Assembly: GCA_016207625.1 (NCBI GenBank)
Contig: JACQPF010000106.1
Coordinates: 1 to 6,027 of the forward strand
Source: Elusimicrobiota bacterium
GTDB taxonomy: Bacteria > Elusimicrobiota > Elusimicrobia > FEN-1173
Reading direction: 5' to 3'
Length of the DNA stretch: 6,027 nucleotides
The notes beneath the pieces are model-generated. The model was not told the origin of the DNA. It saw only the letters and a list, made by a program, of their open reading frames with translations, and made no database searches. A program made the position numbers and the translations under genes. Positions 1 to 6,027 of the stretch are shown one piece after another (the first letter of the stretch is position 1; each line of letters opens with the position of its first letter).

Positions 1-1814
1 CCGCCGAAGCCGCCCACCGCCGCGAAATAGCGCTGCACCTCCGGCCGGGAGGCGAGGAACGCCTCCGCCTGCCGGAACCTCTCATCGGTGAACTGCAAAG
101 ACGATCCGACGGGCGTCTGCATGCGGACCATGAATAGGCTTTGGTCCTGCGCGGGCACGAACTCCTTGCGCAGAGCCTTATAGGAAAAGAGGGATGCGGC
201 GAAGATCGCCGTCGAGGCGAGGAGGGTGGTCCACCGCCAGCGAAGGCAGCCCGCCAGGGCCCGCTTGTAGCCTCTCGCCAAGGCCTGGAAAGACCCCTCG
301 ATCGCCCGGCCGAACCAGCTGGTCCGGGGACGTACCGTAAGAAACTGAGAACAGCGCATGGGCGTGAGGGTGAGCGCCTCCAAGAGAGACAGCAGGACCG
401 CCACGGAGATCGTCACGCCGAACTGATAGAAGAACTTCCCGATGATCCCCTTCATGAACGCCACGGGCAGGAAGATCGCCACAACCGCCGCGGAAGCGGC
501 CAAGGCCGCGAACGTGATCTCCCGCGCGCCGTACACCGCCGCGCTGACCCGTTCTTGCCCGCGCTCGCGGTGGCGGACGATGTTCTCCAGGACCATGATG
601 GCGTCGTCCACCACGATGCCGATGGCCAGAGACAGGCCCAGCAGCGTGAAGACGTTCAGTGTGAACCCCATGAAATACAGGACGATGAACGTGCCCAACA
701 CCGACGTGGGAATGGCCAAGAGAACGTTGACGGTGGAGCTCCAGGACCCCAGGAACGACCAGCACACCAAACCGGTCAAGATCGCGGAGAGCACCAGGGT
801 GAAGTTCAGCTCATGCACGGCCTCCTTGATGAATTTGGTGGAATCGGAATTGATGGAGAGATCGAGTCCCTCGGGCAGTTGAGCCCGGATTTCCGCCAGT
901 CGCGCCTTGACGCCGTCGGCCACGGCCACGGCGTTGGCGCCCCTCTGCTTGCGGATGCCGAGGCCCACGGCGGCTTTCCCTCCCGCCCGGGAGATGCGCC
1001 GCACGTCGTTCAGGCCGTCCTCCACCCTCGCCACGTCCCTCAATTTGATCGGCACGAACACCGGCGCGCCGCCGCGCTGGGAGATGGTGATGTTTTTGAA
1101 TTCATCCACGGTGGACGCCTCGCCCATGGACCGGACGTTCAGCTCCTTAGGGCCCGTGTCGATGGTCCCCGCGGGCACCTCGGCGTGCTGCCGCTCCACG
1201 GCCGCGAGCACGTCGTCCACGGTGACCTGCTTCTCCGACAGCTTTTCCGCGTTCAGCCAAATCCTCAAGTTCCTCTCGGTGAACCCCCCCATGAACACTT
1301 CGCCGACACCGGGCACGGTCTGGAACCGCTCGCGGATTTGCTCGTCGGCGTAGGTCATGAGCTCGCGCATGGGTTTGTCGCCGGAAAGCGCGACCCACAG
1401 GATGGGCTGATCCTCCGGGTTGGATTTCGTCACGATGGGTGGGTCGATGTCCCGCGGGAGGCGGCGCTGCACCTGGGCGAGCTTGCTCTGTACGTCTTGG
1501 AGGGCCGCGTCGATGTTCCGGTTCAGCTCGAATTCGATCGTGATGGAGGCCGATCCTTGCCGGCTTGAGGAAGACACCTCCCGGACGCCTTCGACGGACA
1601 TCATCGCGTCTTCCACCACGTCCACCACGTTGGCCTCGAGCACCTCGGGCGCCGCCCCCTCCCAGCTCACGCGCACGTTGAGGACGGGGAAATCCACGTC
1701 GGGCATCTGGCTGACGCCCATGCGCGAAAACCCGAGCGCGCCGAAAAGCATCAGCGCGAACATCAGCATCCAGGCGAAAACGGGCTTCTGAATCGATATG
1801 TCGGATAAGGTCAT
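1..1814 (-). CDS. RND efflux pump, HAE1/AcrB type (N-terminal 604 residues, 3' end outside window)
   Basis: Inner-membrane proton-driven pump subunit that would export hydrophobic or amphiphilic compounds through an outer-membrane channel. The reading frame is open from the ATG at 1814 to the window edge, so about 40% of a normal RND protein of roughly 1,030-1,050 residues is missing at the C-terminus. Visible: the usual start SIQKPVFAW followed by TM1 (about residues 10-30); MPDVDFP and the first porter subdomains (EVSSSSRQGSASITIEF, then the DVQSKL segment and RRLPRDIDPPIV); TM2 from about 338; the TM4 motif GIVVDDAIMVLEN with the acidic pair D403/D404, matching AcrB D407/D408 in the proton relay; and TM7 from about 528, followed by EFVPAQDQSLFMV. 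The ATG overlaps the stop of the TolC-like gene (ATGA). No good Shine-Dalgarno precedes it, so translational coupling is likely. The substrate cannot be told from sequence. Confidence 0.95.
   Translation of the reverse strand, partial: MTLSDISIQKPVFAWMLMFALMLFGALGFSRMGVSQMPDVDFPVLNVRVSWEGAAPEVLEANVVDVVEDAMMSVEGVREVSSSSRQGSASITIEFELNRNIDAALQDVQSKLAQVQRRLPRDIDPPIVTKSNPEDQPILWVALSGDKPMRELMTYADEQIRERFQTVPGVGEVFMGGFTERNLRIWLNAEKLSEKQVTVDDVLAAVERQHAEVPAGTIDTGPKELNVRSMGEASTVDEFKNITISQRGGAPVFVPIKLRDVARVEDGLNDVRRISRAGGKAAVGLGIRKQRGANAVAVADGVKARLAEIRAQLPEGLDLSINSDSTKFIKEAVHELNFTLVLSAILTGLVCWSFLGSWSSTVNVLLAIPTSVLGTFIVLYFMGFTLNVFTLLGLSLAIGIVVDDAIMVLENIVRHRERGQERVSAAVYGAREITFAALAASAAVVAIFLPVAFMKGIIGKFFYQFGVTISVAVLLSLLEALTLTPMRCSQFLTVRPRTSWFGRAIEGSFQALARGYKRALAGCLRWRWTTLLASTAIFAASLFSYKALRKEFVPAQDQSLFMVRMQTPVGSSLQFTDERFRQAEAFLASRPEVQRYFAAVGGFG
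1811..1814 (-). other. ATGA stop/start overlap, TolC-like gene to RND pump
   Basis: The ATG at 1814-1812 overlaps the TGA at 1813-1811. The leader carries a GGGGCCCC palindrome (1818-1825) instead of a clean Shine-Dalgarno, again suggesting coupled translation and matched output of the two pump parts. Confidence 0.85.
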
Positions 1815-3097
1815 TGGGGGGCCCCGCCGTCTTCCATCGCCGTCCCCGCCGCGACGTCCAACCGCACGCCGTTGAGCTTGACGTCCAGGCGGACGCGGTC
1901 GTAACTGAGACGCGCCTCCTGAAGCGCCGAGAGCGCGGAGAGCACTTCCAAATTGTTCGTCAATCCCAGCCGATACTCCTCGGACTGGACCGTGACGTTC
2001 CGCTCCGCCTTGTCCACGGCTTCCTTCAGCTTGGCGGCTTGCGCGAGGGAACTGACGAGCTCTTCATGCACCCGCCGGACGTCCGTTTCGGCCTGGCGCT
2101 GCAACCGGGATCGCCGGATTTCGGCCGCGCGCGCCCGGCTCTCCGCTTCCAGGACGGAGCCTCGATGCTCCCCGCCCGTGCTCAAAGGGAGCGTTGCGGA
2201 AAACAGGAGGTCCCAATCGATCGGCTCGTTGAAGCCGACGCGCTTCAGGTAATAATTTCCATCCAGGTTCAGCGTGGGCCACCTCGCCCGGCGAGCGGAT
2301 TGCCGATAAAACCCCGAAGCCTCCACATTCCGGCCGGCGGCCAAAACATCCGGCCGGGAGGGGACTCTGGAGAGATAATCTTCAAGGGGGGCCGGTTCAA
2401 CAATGTCCGGTTGAGCGTCGGCCACGTCCGCCACGGTGCGCCCGGCCAGGAAGCTCAACAACTCCAAGGCCGAGACGCGGAGGCCCGCGGCCTCCTCCAT
2501 CCTGGCCTCCAGGGCGGCCAGCTGCGATTCGACCGACAACACCTCGCTCCGGCGGGAACGCCCGATCCGCACCCGGCCTTCCAATTCCTCCAGCCTTTTG
2601 AGAGTCGACTGTTTCAGCGAGCCCAACGTCTGCCGCCGGCGGTCCATCTCCACGACGTTGTAAAAAGCTCTCGCCACATCCTCAAAAAGAAGCTGCTCGG
2701 CCCGCCGCCGCTCAAGGGATTTCCCCGCGATCTCGGCTTTCAGGCCCTTCAAGCTTAAAAGCTCGCGGAACCCCGCGAAGAGGAGCTGATTGGCGGCGAT
2801 CCTCGCCTCGGGCCGCGTGCGCCGGGTCAAGGTTCCCCCGACACCCGTGGATGGCGGCACGCCGCTGGTGTCCTGGACAAGTTCGGACGCGCGCAACTCG
2901 GCTCGAGGAAAAACGCGCGCCCGCAGTTGGGCGTAGCGCCCCTCGGCCTGGCGGATGTCCTCTTCGCTCAATTCGAGGGTTTCACTGCGCGCCAGGGCCA
3001 GGCGATAACACTCGTCCAGCGCGAGCGGGGCTTCGCCCATTCCGGCCGGAGCGATGATCGCCAGGAACCCCAGGGTCAGCAGCGCGGTCCTGATCAT
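1811..3097 (-). CDS. TolC-family outer-membrane efflux protein
   Basis: Outer-membrane channel and periplasmic tunnel of a tripartite efflux or type I secretion system; 428 residues, a normal length. The signal peptide is MIRTALLTLGFLAIIAP with cleavage near residue 22, and there is no lipobox. The mature part has the two-fold OEP repeat. Repeat 1 has LALDECYRLALARSE (26-38), beta strands near 62-75 and 94-110, and the helix motif GRSRRSEVLSVESQLA (179-194). Repeat 2 has SRPDVLAAGRNVEASG (247-262), strands WPTLNLDGNYYL and WDLLFSATLPLSTGG (273-309), and EEYRLGLTNNLEVLSALSAL (373-392). The long charged stretches fit periplasmic coiled coils. The ATG at 3097 overlaps the stop of the lipoprotein gene by 4 nt and begins a proper signal peptide. 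The frame stays open up to a TTG at 3214, but that extension would add 39 basic residues ahead of the signal and is rejected. The RND pump directly downstream is the likely partner. Confidence 0.95.
   Translation of the reverse strand: MIRTALLTLGFLAIIAPAGMGEAPLALDECYRLALARSETLELSEEDIRQAEGRYAQLRARVFPRAELRASELVQDTSGVPPSTGVGGTLTRRTRPEARIAANQLLFAGFRELLSLKGLKAEIAGKSLERRRAEQLLFEDVARAFYNVVEMDRRRQTLGSLKQSTLKRLEELEGRVRIGRSRRSEVLSVESQLAALEARMEEAAGLRVSALELLSFLAGRTVADVADAQPDIVEPAPLEDYLSRVPSRPDVLAAGRNVEASGFYRQSARRARWPTLNLDGNYYLKRVGFNEPIDWDLLFSATLPLSTGGEHRGSVLEAESRARAAEIRRSRLQRQAETDVRRVHEELVSSLAQAAKLKEAVDKAERNVTVQSEEYRLGLTNNLEVLSALSALQEARLSYDRVRLDVKLNGVRLDVAAGTAMEDGGAPQ
3094..3097 (-). other. ATGA stop/start overlap, lipoprotein to TolC-like gene
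   Basis: The ATG at 3097-3095 and the TGA at 3096-3094 share bases. The sequence just upstream (GAACAGAA) is a poor ribosome site, so the TolC-like gene is probably translated by coupling to the lipoprotein gene. Confidence 0.85.
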
Positions 3098-3984
3098 TTC
3101 TGTTCGGATTCTATGGTGAAGGTCGCGGTCTCTTCGTCGCCGGGCTTGCCGATGAGGATCTGCGAGGCGGGCTTCTGTTCCTTTTTGGGCTTGAGGAGGT
3201 CCTCGGCGGACCAATTTAAAACGGTCCGGCCCCGGCCGTCTTTGACCACGACCTGCCGCACCGCTTTTTCAGAATCGTATTTCCGGAGGACATCGGAAGC
3301 CGTCTCTTCGACGGCCGATCGGAGGAGTTCTCCCATCAGGGCGTTGGATTCGTCCGCGTCATCCGATTTCTCCAGGACCAGCAGGAGCGTTCGATCCTCG
3401 ACGCGTCCCTGGACTTTTTGGACCTGCAGGAACACGCTCACCAGGGGGTTGGAGGTGAACTGCCGTTGCAAGCGCGAGGCGGCGAGGCGAGCCATGAATT
3501 CCGTCATCGGGATGTCCTTCCACGAGTCCGGGGACTCCGGCTCGGGCACGTTCTCGGTTTCCAGGATCAGGCGGTTCTCAAAATCCGACCGGGAGACGCG
3601 GAAGAAGATCAGGCCTTTGATGTCGGGGAAATAGCGGATGAGGTTGACCGTGACCCCGAGGCGGGCGTCGCGGGCCTTGAGGACGAGGAAATCGATGGAC
3701 GCGTCGGTGGACAGGGCCGCGCGGGTGGTGGACAGCATGGCGCCCTCCAGCTTCTCCAGGGTTTTCCTCTGGAGGCCGAGGTCCTGCCCCACCAAACCGT
3801 CCAACTGGCAAGCCGCGTACAGCGTCTTGCCGACCAGGCGGACATCCACCTGGAGGTCGTACTCCTTCCGGCAGATGTCCCGCACGGCTTCTGTTAACCG
3901 CTCTTTGGGAAAAGAGGGCCGGCCGCAAGCCGCGAGGGCGTTAAGAAACGGGAGGAGAAGGAGGAGCGGGAGGTTCCGGCGCAG
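3094..3984 (-). CDS. Putative lipoprotein of unknown function
   Basis: I do not recognise the family. Read from a CTG at 3984 the product is 296 residues and begins with a compact lipoprotein signal: two arginines, a Leu-rich core (residues 5-14) and the lipobox LAAC with C20 as the lipidated cysteine. The +2 residue is Gly, which under E. coli rules would send it to the outer membrane. The mature part is soluble, mixed alpha/beta and highly charged, with two further cysteines (C38, C59) that could pair. It ends in a Lys/Glu-rich tail and has no membrane segments after the signal. No barrel-sandwich or lipoyl pattern of an efflux adaptor was seen. Start choice: the only ATG or GTG starts in frame before the signal are at 4107 (GTG), 4092, 4089 and 4080, and they place 40 or so basic, poorly ordered residues before the core. 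The CTG has a perfect GGAGGT 11 nt upstream. The gene overlaps the protease gene by about 44 nt and the TolC-like gene by 4 nt. The frame is certain; the start is inferred. Confidence 0.8.
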   Translation of the reverse strand: MRRNLPLLLLLPFLNALAACGRPSFPKERLTEAVRDICRKEYDLQVDVRLVGKTLYAACQLDGLVGQDLGLQRKTLEKLEGAMLSTTRAALSTDASIDFLVLKARDARLGVTVNLIRYFPDIKGLIFFRVSRSDFENRLILETENVPEPESPDSWKDIPMTEFMARLAASRLQRQFTSNPLVSVFLQVQKVQGRVEDRTLLLVLEKSDDADESNALMGELLRSAVEETASDVLRKYDSEKAVRQVVVKDGRGRTVLNWSAEDLLKPKKEQKPASQILIGKPGDEETATFTIESEQK

Positions 3985-5644
3985 GAACCGCGGGGACCTC
4001 CGCCGGGCGGGATTCGTCCGGCTTGACGGTTTCGATCGGCACCCGGTTGCGGGCCTTTCCGTATTCGGAGAAAATGGCATGGATGTCATCATACTCCAAT
4101 TCGTCACGTTTTAACAATTCTTGGGCGAACCGGTCCACCAGGACCCATTCGTTGCGGAGGAACTCTTCCACGTCCTTGGCGCAGGCGTTCAGGATCGTAT
4201 GGGTTTCGTTGTTGAGACGCTCCTTAAGGTTGTCGGAAATTTGGTGCTGAGGCAGCAGGGAATAATCCCCGATGAACCCGTTGGTCCCCATGCCGAGGCT
4301 CCAGACCATGGCGTGCGCCTTGCTCATGGCGTTGGCGAAATCGGCGGCGACGCCGGAGGTGGTGACGCCGTATTTGATCTTCTCCGCCACGTATCCGCCG
4401 AGAGCCACTTTGATGTCGGCGATGATCTTGTCGCGGCTGGCGGTGTGCATCTCCTCCCGGGGATGGTGGTACACGACGCCCAAGGCCCCTCCGCGGTGGA
4501 TGATGGACGCCTTGAACACGTCGTCCGTCGGGTGGAGCTGATAGAGCACCATGAGGTGCCCGGTTTCGTGGAAGGCCACGCTCTCGCGCTCCGCGGGAGC
4601 CATGTTGAGGCGGTGGGCCACGCCGAGGTCGATGCGCTCGATCGCCTCGGACATGTCCTTGTAGGTCACCACGTTCCTCTGGTTGCGCGTGGCGATGAGG
4701 GCGCCTTCTTTGACGATGTTCATGATGTCCGCCGGGGACTTGAAGACGCACCGGCGGGCCAGGCGCCCGATATCGACTTCGGCGTCGTGTTTGACCTTTT
4801 TCATATAGTAGCGGAAGAGGTCGACGCGCTCCTCCAGGTTCGGCCGGTCGATGTAGATCTTGCGGTCGAACCGGCCGGGGCGCAAGAGGGCTTTGTCCAA
4901 CACCTCTTCCCCGGCGTTGGTGGCCCCGATCACGACCACGTTCTCCTGTTTCTCTCCCAGGCCGTCCATCTCGACGAGGAGCTGGTTCTGGGTGCTGTTG
5001 GTCTCTTCCCCGCCGCCGAACGCGTTGAAGTGACGGCCGCGGCCGATCACGTCCAGCTCATCGATGAACACGATGCAGGCCCCGTGCGCGTAGGCGAGCT
5101 GGCGGGCTTTCGTGAAGAGCGTGCGGATGCGGCTGGCGCCGACGCCGACGAACACCTCGACGAATTCGCTTCCCGCCATGCTTAAGAAAGGCACGCCCGA
5201 TTCCGAAGCGATGGCCTTCGCCAAAAGGGTTTTCCCCGTGCCCGGCGGGCCGACGAAGAGGATGCCTTTGATGATGTGCCCGCCGATGGCTTTGAGCCGG
5301 GCGCGGTCCTTGAGGAGATGCACCACCTCCATGGCCTCTTTTTTGGCGTTCTCCAGGCCGATCACGTCTTTAAAAGAGATGTTCACGTCCTCGGACTTGA
5401 TTTTCGTGCTGGACCGCATCTTGCCGAAACCGCTCCGGAACACGTTCATGTACAGGTAGACGAAGATGACGGCGTTCACGCCGGCGAGGAGGAACTGCAG
5501 GGGGATGTTGGCTAAGGTGAGGTTGCGGTAAAACGACTCCATCGAGGCCAAGCCCCAGATGGTGAAAACGATCAGGAGGAAGGTGATTCCGATCACCATG
5601 AATTTCCCCCAGTGGTTCATCCAAAAAATCTTAAATTTTCGCAT
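3941..5644 (-). CDS. ftsH: FtsH-like membrane-anchored AAA+ zinc metalloprotease (M41 family)
   Basis: ATP-dependent protease that extracts and degrades membrane and cytoplasmic proteins; FtsH works as an inner-membrane hexamer. 567 residues, somewhat short against the usual 610-650. Domains: TM1 about 14-32, a loop of only about 15 residues, TM2 about 48-68, AAA+ module about 90-340, M41 protease about 350-530, and a Pro/Ala-rich tail 547-567. Motifs seen: Walker A GPPGTGKT (132-139), pore loop FVGVG (165-169) with its aromatic F165, Walker B IVFIDE (191-196), sensor-1 N243, arginine fingers R258 and R261 in LLRPGRFDR, zinc site HETGH (359-363; HEAGH is commoner) and a likely third zinc ligand D435 in GVAADFA. 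All catalytic residues are present, so it should be active. The second-region-of-homology loop reads ATNAGEEVLD rather than the usual ATNRPDVLD. The ATG at 5644 lies 2 nt after the response-regulator stop and has an AAGGA ribosome site 6 nt upstream. Because it differs from housekeeping FtsH it may be a paralogue with a special role. Confidence 0.93.
   Translation of the reverse strand: MRKFKIFWMNHWGKFMVIGITFLLIVFTIWGLASMESFYRNLTLANIPLQFLLAGVNAVIFVYLYMNVFRSGFGKMRSSTKIKSEDVNISFKDVIGLENAKKEAMEVVHLLKDRARLKAIGGHIIKGILFVGPPGTGKTLLAKAIASESGVPFLSMAGSEFVEVFVGVGASRIRTLFTKARQLAYAHGACIVFIDELDVIGRGRHFNAFGGGEETNSTQNQLLVEMDGLGEKQENVVVIGATNAGEEVLDKALLRPGRFDRKIYIDRPNLEERVDLFRYYMKKVKHDAEVDIGRLARRCVFKSPADIMNIVKEGALIATRNQRNVVTYKDMSEAIERIDLGVAHRLNMAPAERESVAFHETGHLMVLYQLHPTDDVFKASIIHRGGALGVVYHHPREEMHTASRDKIIADIKVALGGYVAEKIKYGVTTSGVAADFANAMSKAHAMVWSLGMGTNGFIGDYSLLPQHQISDNLKERLNNETHTILNACAKDVEEFLRNEWVLVDRFAQELLKRDELEYDDIHAIFSEYGKARNRVPIETVKPDESRPAEVPAVPAPEPPAPPSPPVS
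3996..4001 (-). promoter_or_regulatory. Strong Shine-Dalgarno GGAGGT, probably for the lipoprotein gene
   Basis: A perfect GGAGGT on the minus strand lies inside the coding sequence for the Pro-rich tail of the protease, 11 nt before the CTG at 3984. No ATG, GTG or TTG lies at a usable distance in the lipoprotein frame, so it is the main support for a CTG start. In a GC-rich genome such a hexamer can also occur by chance. Confidence 0.5.
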
Positions 5645-5646
5645 GA

Positions 5647-6027
5647 TTAATCCTTTTTTTTATTTTCGCCCGCCGGAGCGCCGGAGAGGAGTTCTTGCAC
5701 CCGGTCCGCGACGTCCATGATATCAAAGGGCTTGGGAATGTACATGTCGGCCCCCACTTTCAAGCCCCGGGCGACATCGGCGGAGTCCGTCCGTGAGGTG
5801 AGGATGATGATTTTCGGCGTCGGGAGATCGTACCGTTCCGAAGTGATGGTGTGCACGAGTTGATACCCGTTCATATGGGGCATCATCACGTCCGTGATCA
5901 GCAGGCTCGGCTTTATCTTCTCCACCAGACCGAGCGCTTCCCGGCCGTCTCCGGCCGCGTGGACGTTATGCCCGCGGCCCGTCAAAAGCACGGCCAAGAG
6001 GTTCCGGATGTTCGGGTCGTCTTCCGC
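5647..6027 (-). CDS. Single-domain response regulator (receiver only; 5' end outside window)
   Basis: CheY-like phospho-acceptor domain of a two-component system, with no output domain. The visible 126 residues begin AEDDPNIRNLLAVLL, the acidic-pocket motif that normally lies 5-10 residues from the start, so only a few residues are missing beyond 6027. A TTG at 5997 is not the start because it would remove this pocket. Numbering from the window edge: acidic pair D3/D4, phospho-acceptor D46 in LLITDVMMP, switch Thr T77 in IIILTS, switch aromatic Y96, and the conserved lysine K99 in IPKPFD. After the last receiver helix (about 103-114) there is only a short linker and the tail ENKKKD, so it must act by protein contact or as part of a phosphorelay. 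It is 2 nt upstream of the FtsH-like gene. No kinase is in the window. The codons of its last residues contain the ribosome site of the protease gene and an A-AAA-AAG heptamer. Confidence 0.93.
   Translation of the reverse strand, partial: AEDDPNIRNLLAVLLTGRGHNVHAAGDGREALGLVEKIKPSLLITDVMMPHMNGYQLVHTITSERYDLPTPKIIILTSRTDSADVARGLKVGADMYIPKPFDIMDVADRVQELLSGAPAGENKKKD
5651..5655 (-). promoter_or_regulatory. Ribosome binding site of the FtsH-like gene
   Basis: AAGGA on the minus strand, 6 nt before the ATG at 5644. It lies inside the last two codons of the response regulator (Lys-Asp) and overlaps the slippery A run. The surrounding sequence from about 5665 down to 5630 is markedly AT-rich in an otherwise GC-rich window, as expected for an open translation start. 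Confidence 0.8.
5653..5659 (-). other. Candidate -1 frameshift heptamer A-AAA-AAG
   Basis: On the minus strand an A8 run followed by G (5661-5653) places A AAA AAG exactly in the zero frame of the response regulator, two codons before its stop (then GAT, TAA). A -1 slip continues AAA AAA GGA TTA ATC ATG straight into the protease frame without a stop. This is the heptamer type used by E. coli dnaX. No clear downstream hairpin was seen, and the A run plus GGA may simply be a ribosome binding site. Confidence 0.35.

Noticed and set aside
141..1568. Long plus-strand open frame of 475 codons opposite the RND gene
   Set aside because: The translation is Arg/Gly/His/Asp-rich with no recognisable motif, and it lies wholly antisense to a clear RND pump; a typical shadow in GC-rich DNA.
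1814..2758. Plus-strand open frame of 314 codons opposite the TolC-like gene
   Set aside because: Low-quality composition with no domain; the minus strand carries the full OEP family pattern.
3098..3214. N-terminal extension of the TolC-like protein to the TTG at 3214
   Set aside because: It adds 39 basic residues before a complete signal peptide and lies inside the lipoprotein gene; the ATG at 3097 with the ATGA overlap is the better start.
3941..4107. Start of the lipoprotein gene at the GTG 4107 or the ATG 4080
   Set aside because: It would give a long basic segment before the signal core with no well-placed ribosome site; kept only as the alternative to CTG 3984.
4121..5185. Plus-strand open frame of 354 codons opposite the protease
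   Set aside because: A His/Asp/Val/Gly-rich shadow of the highly conserved AAA+ and M41 coding sequence.
5653..5661. Run of T on the plus strand as a terminator
   Set aside because: There is no GC-rich stem before it on the plus strand and no plus-strand gene; it is the A-rich leader of the protease gene on the other strand.
5995..5997. TTG at 5997 as the start of the response regulator
   Set aside because: It would delete the conserved acidic pocket (EDD), which is encoded in frame just upstream up to the window edge.

Overview
The window is GC-rich and almost entirely coding. It holds five genes, all on the minus strand and packed head to tail like one operon. Signal peptides, a lipobox, a TolC-type outer-membrane factor and an RND pump indicate a Gram-negative (diderm) bacterium. 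The sequence alone does not fix the phylum; a little-studied or uncultured lineage is plausible, because the lipoprotein is unfamiliar and the FtsH-like protein is divergent.

In transcription order, from high to low coordinates: (1) 6027-5647, a receiver-only response regulator missing only its first few residues at the window edge. (2) 5644-3941, a membrane-anchored FtsH-like AAA+ zinc protease with intact ATPase and protease motifs but almost no periplasmic domain. (3) About 3984-3094, a lipoprotein of unknown function whose most sensible start is a CTG codon inside the end of the protease gene. (4) 3097-1811, a TolC-family outer-membrane efflux protein. (5) 1814-1, the N-terminal 604 residues of an HAE1/AcrB-type RND efflux pump, which runs off the window.

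The junctions are very tight: 2 nt between genes 1 and 2, about 44 nt overlap between 2 and 3, and 4-nt ATGA overlaps between 3 and 4 and between 4 and 5. No internal promoter, terminator, RNA gene, repeat array or mobile element was seen, and no gene-free stretch is longer than a few bases. Genes 4 and 5 supply two parts of a tripartite efflux system; the periplasmic adaptor is not in the window. Genes 1 and 2 look like a signalling protein paired with a membrane quality-control protease. A shared envelope-maintenance or stress role is an inference from gene order only.

Points most worth a second look: an in-frame A-AAA-AAG slippery heptamer at the end of the response regulator, whose -1 frame opens directly into the protease; the near-absent periplasmic domain of the FtsH-like protein; and the probable CTG start of the lipoprotein.
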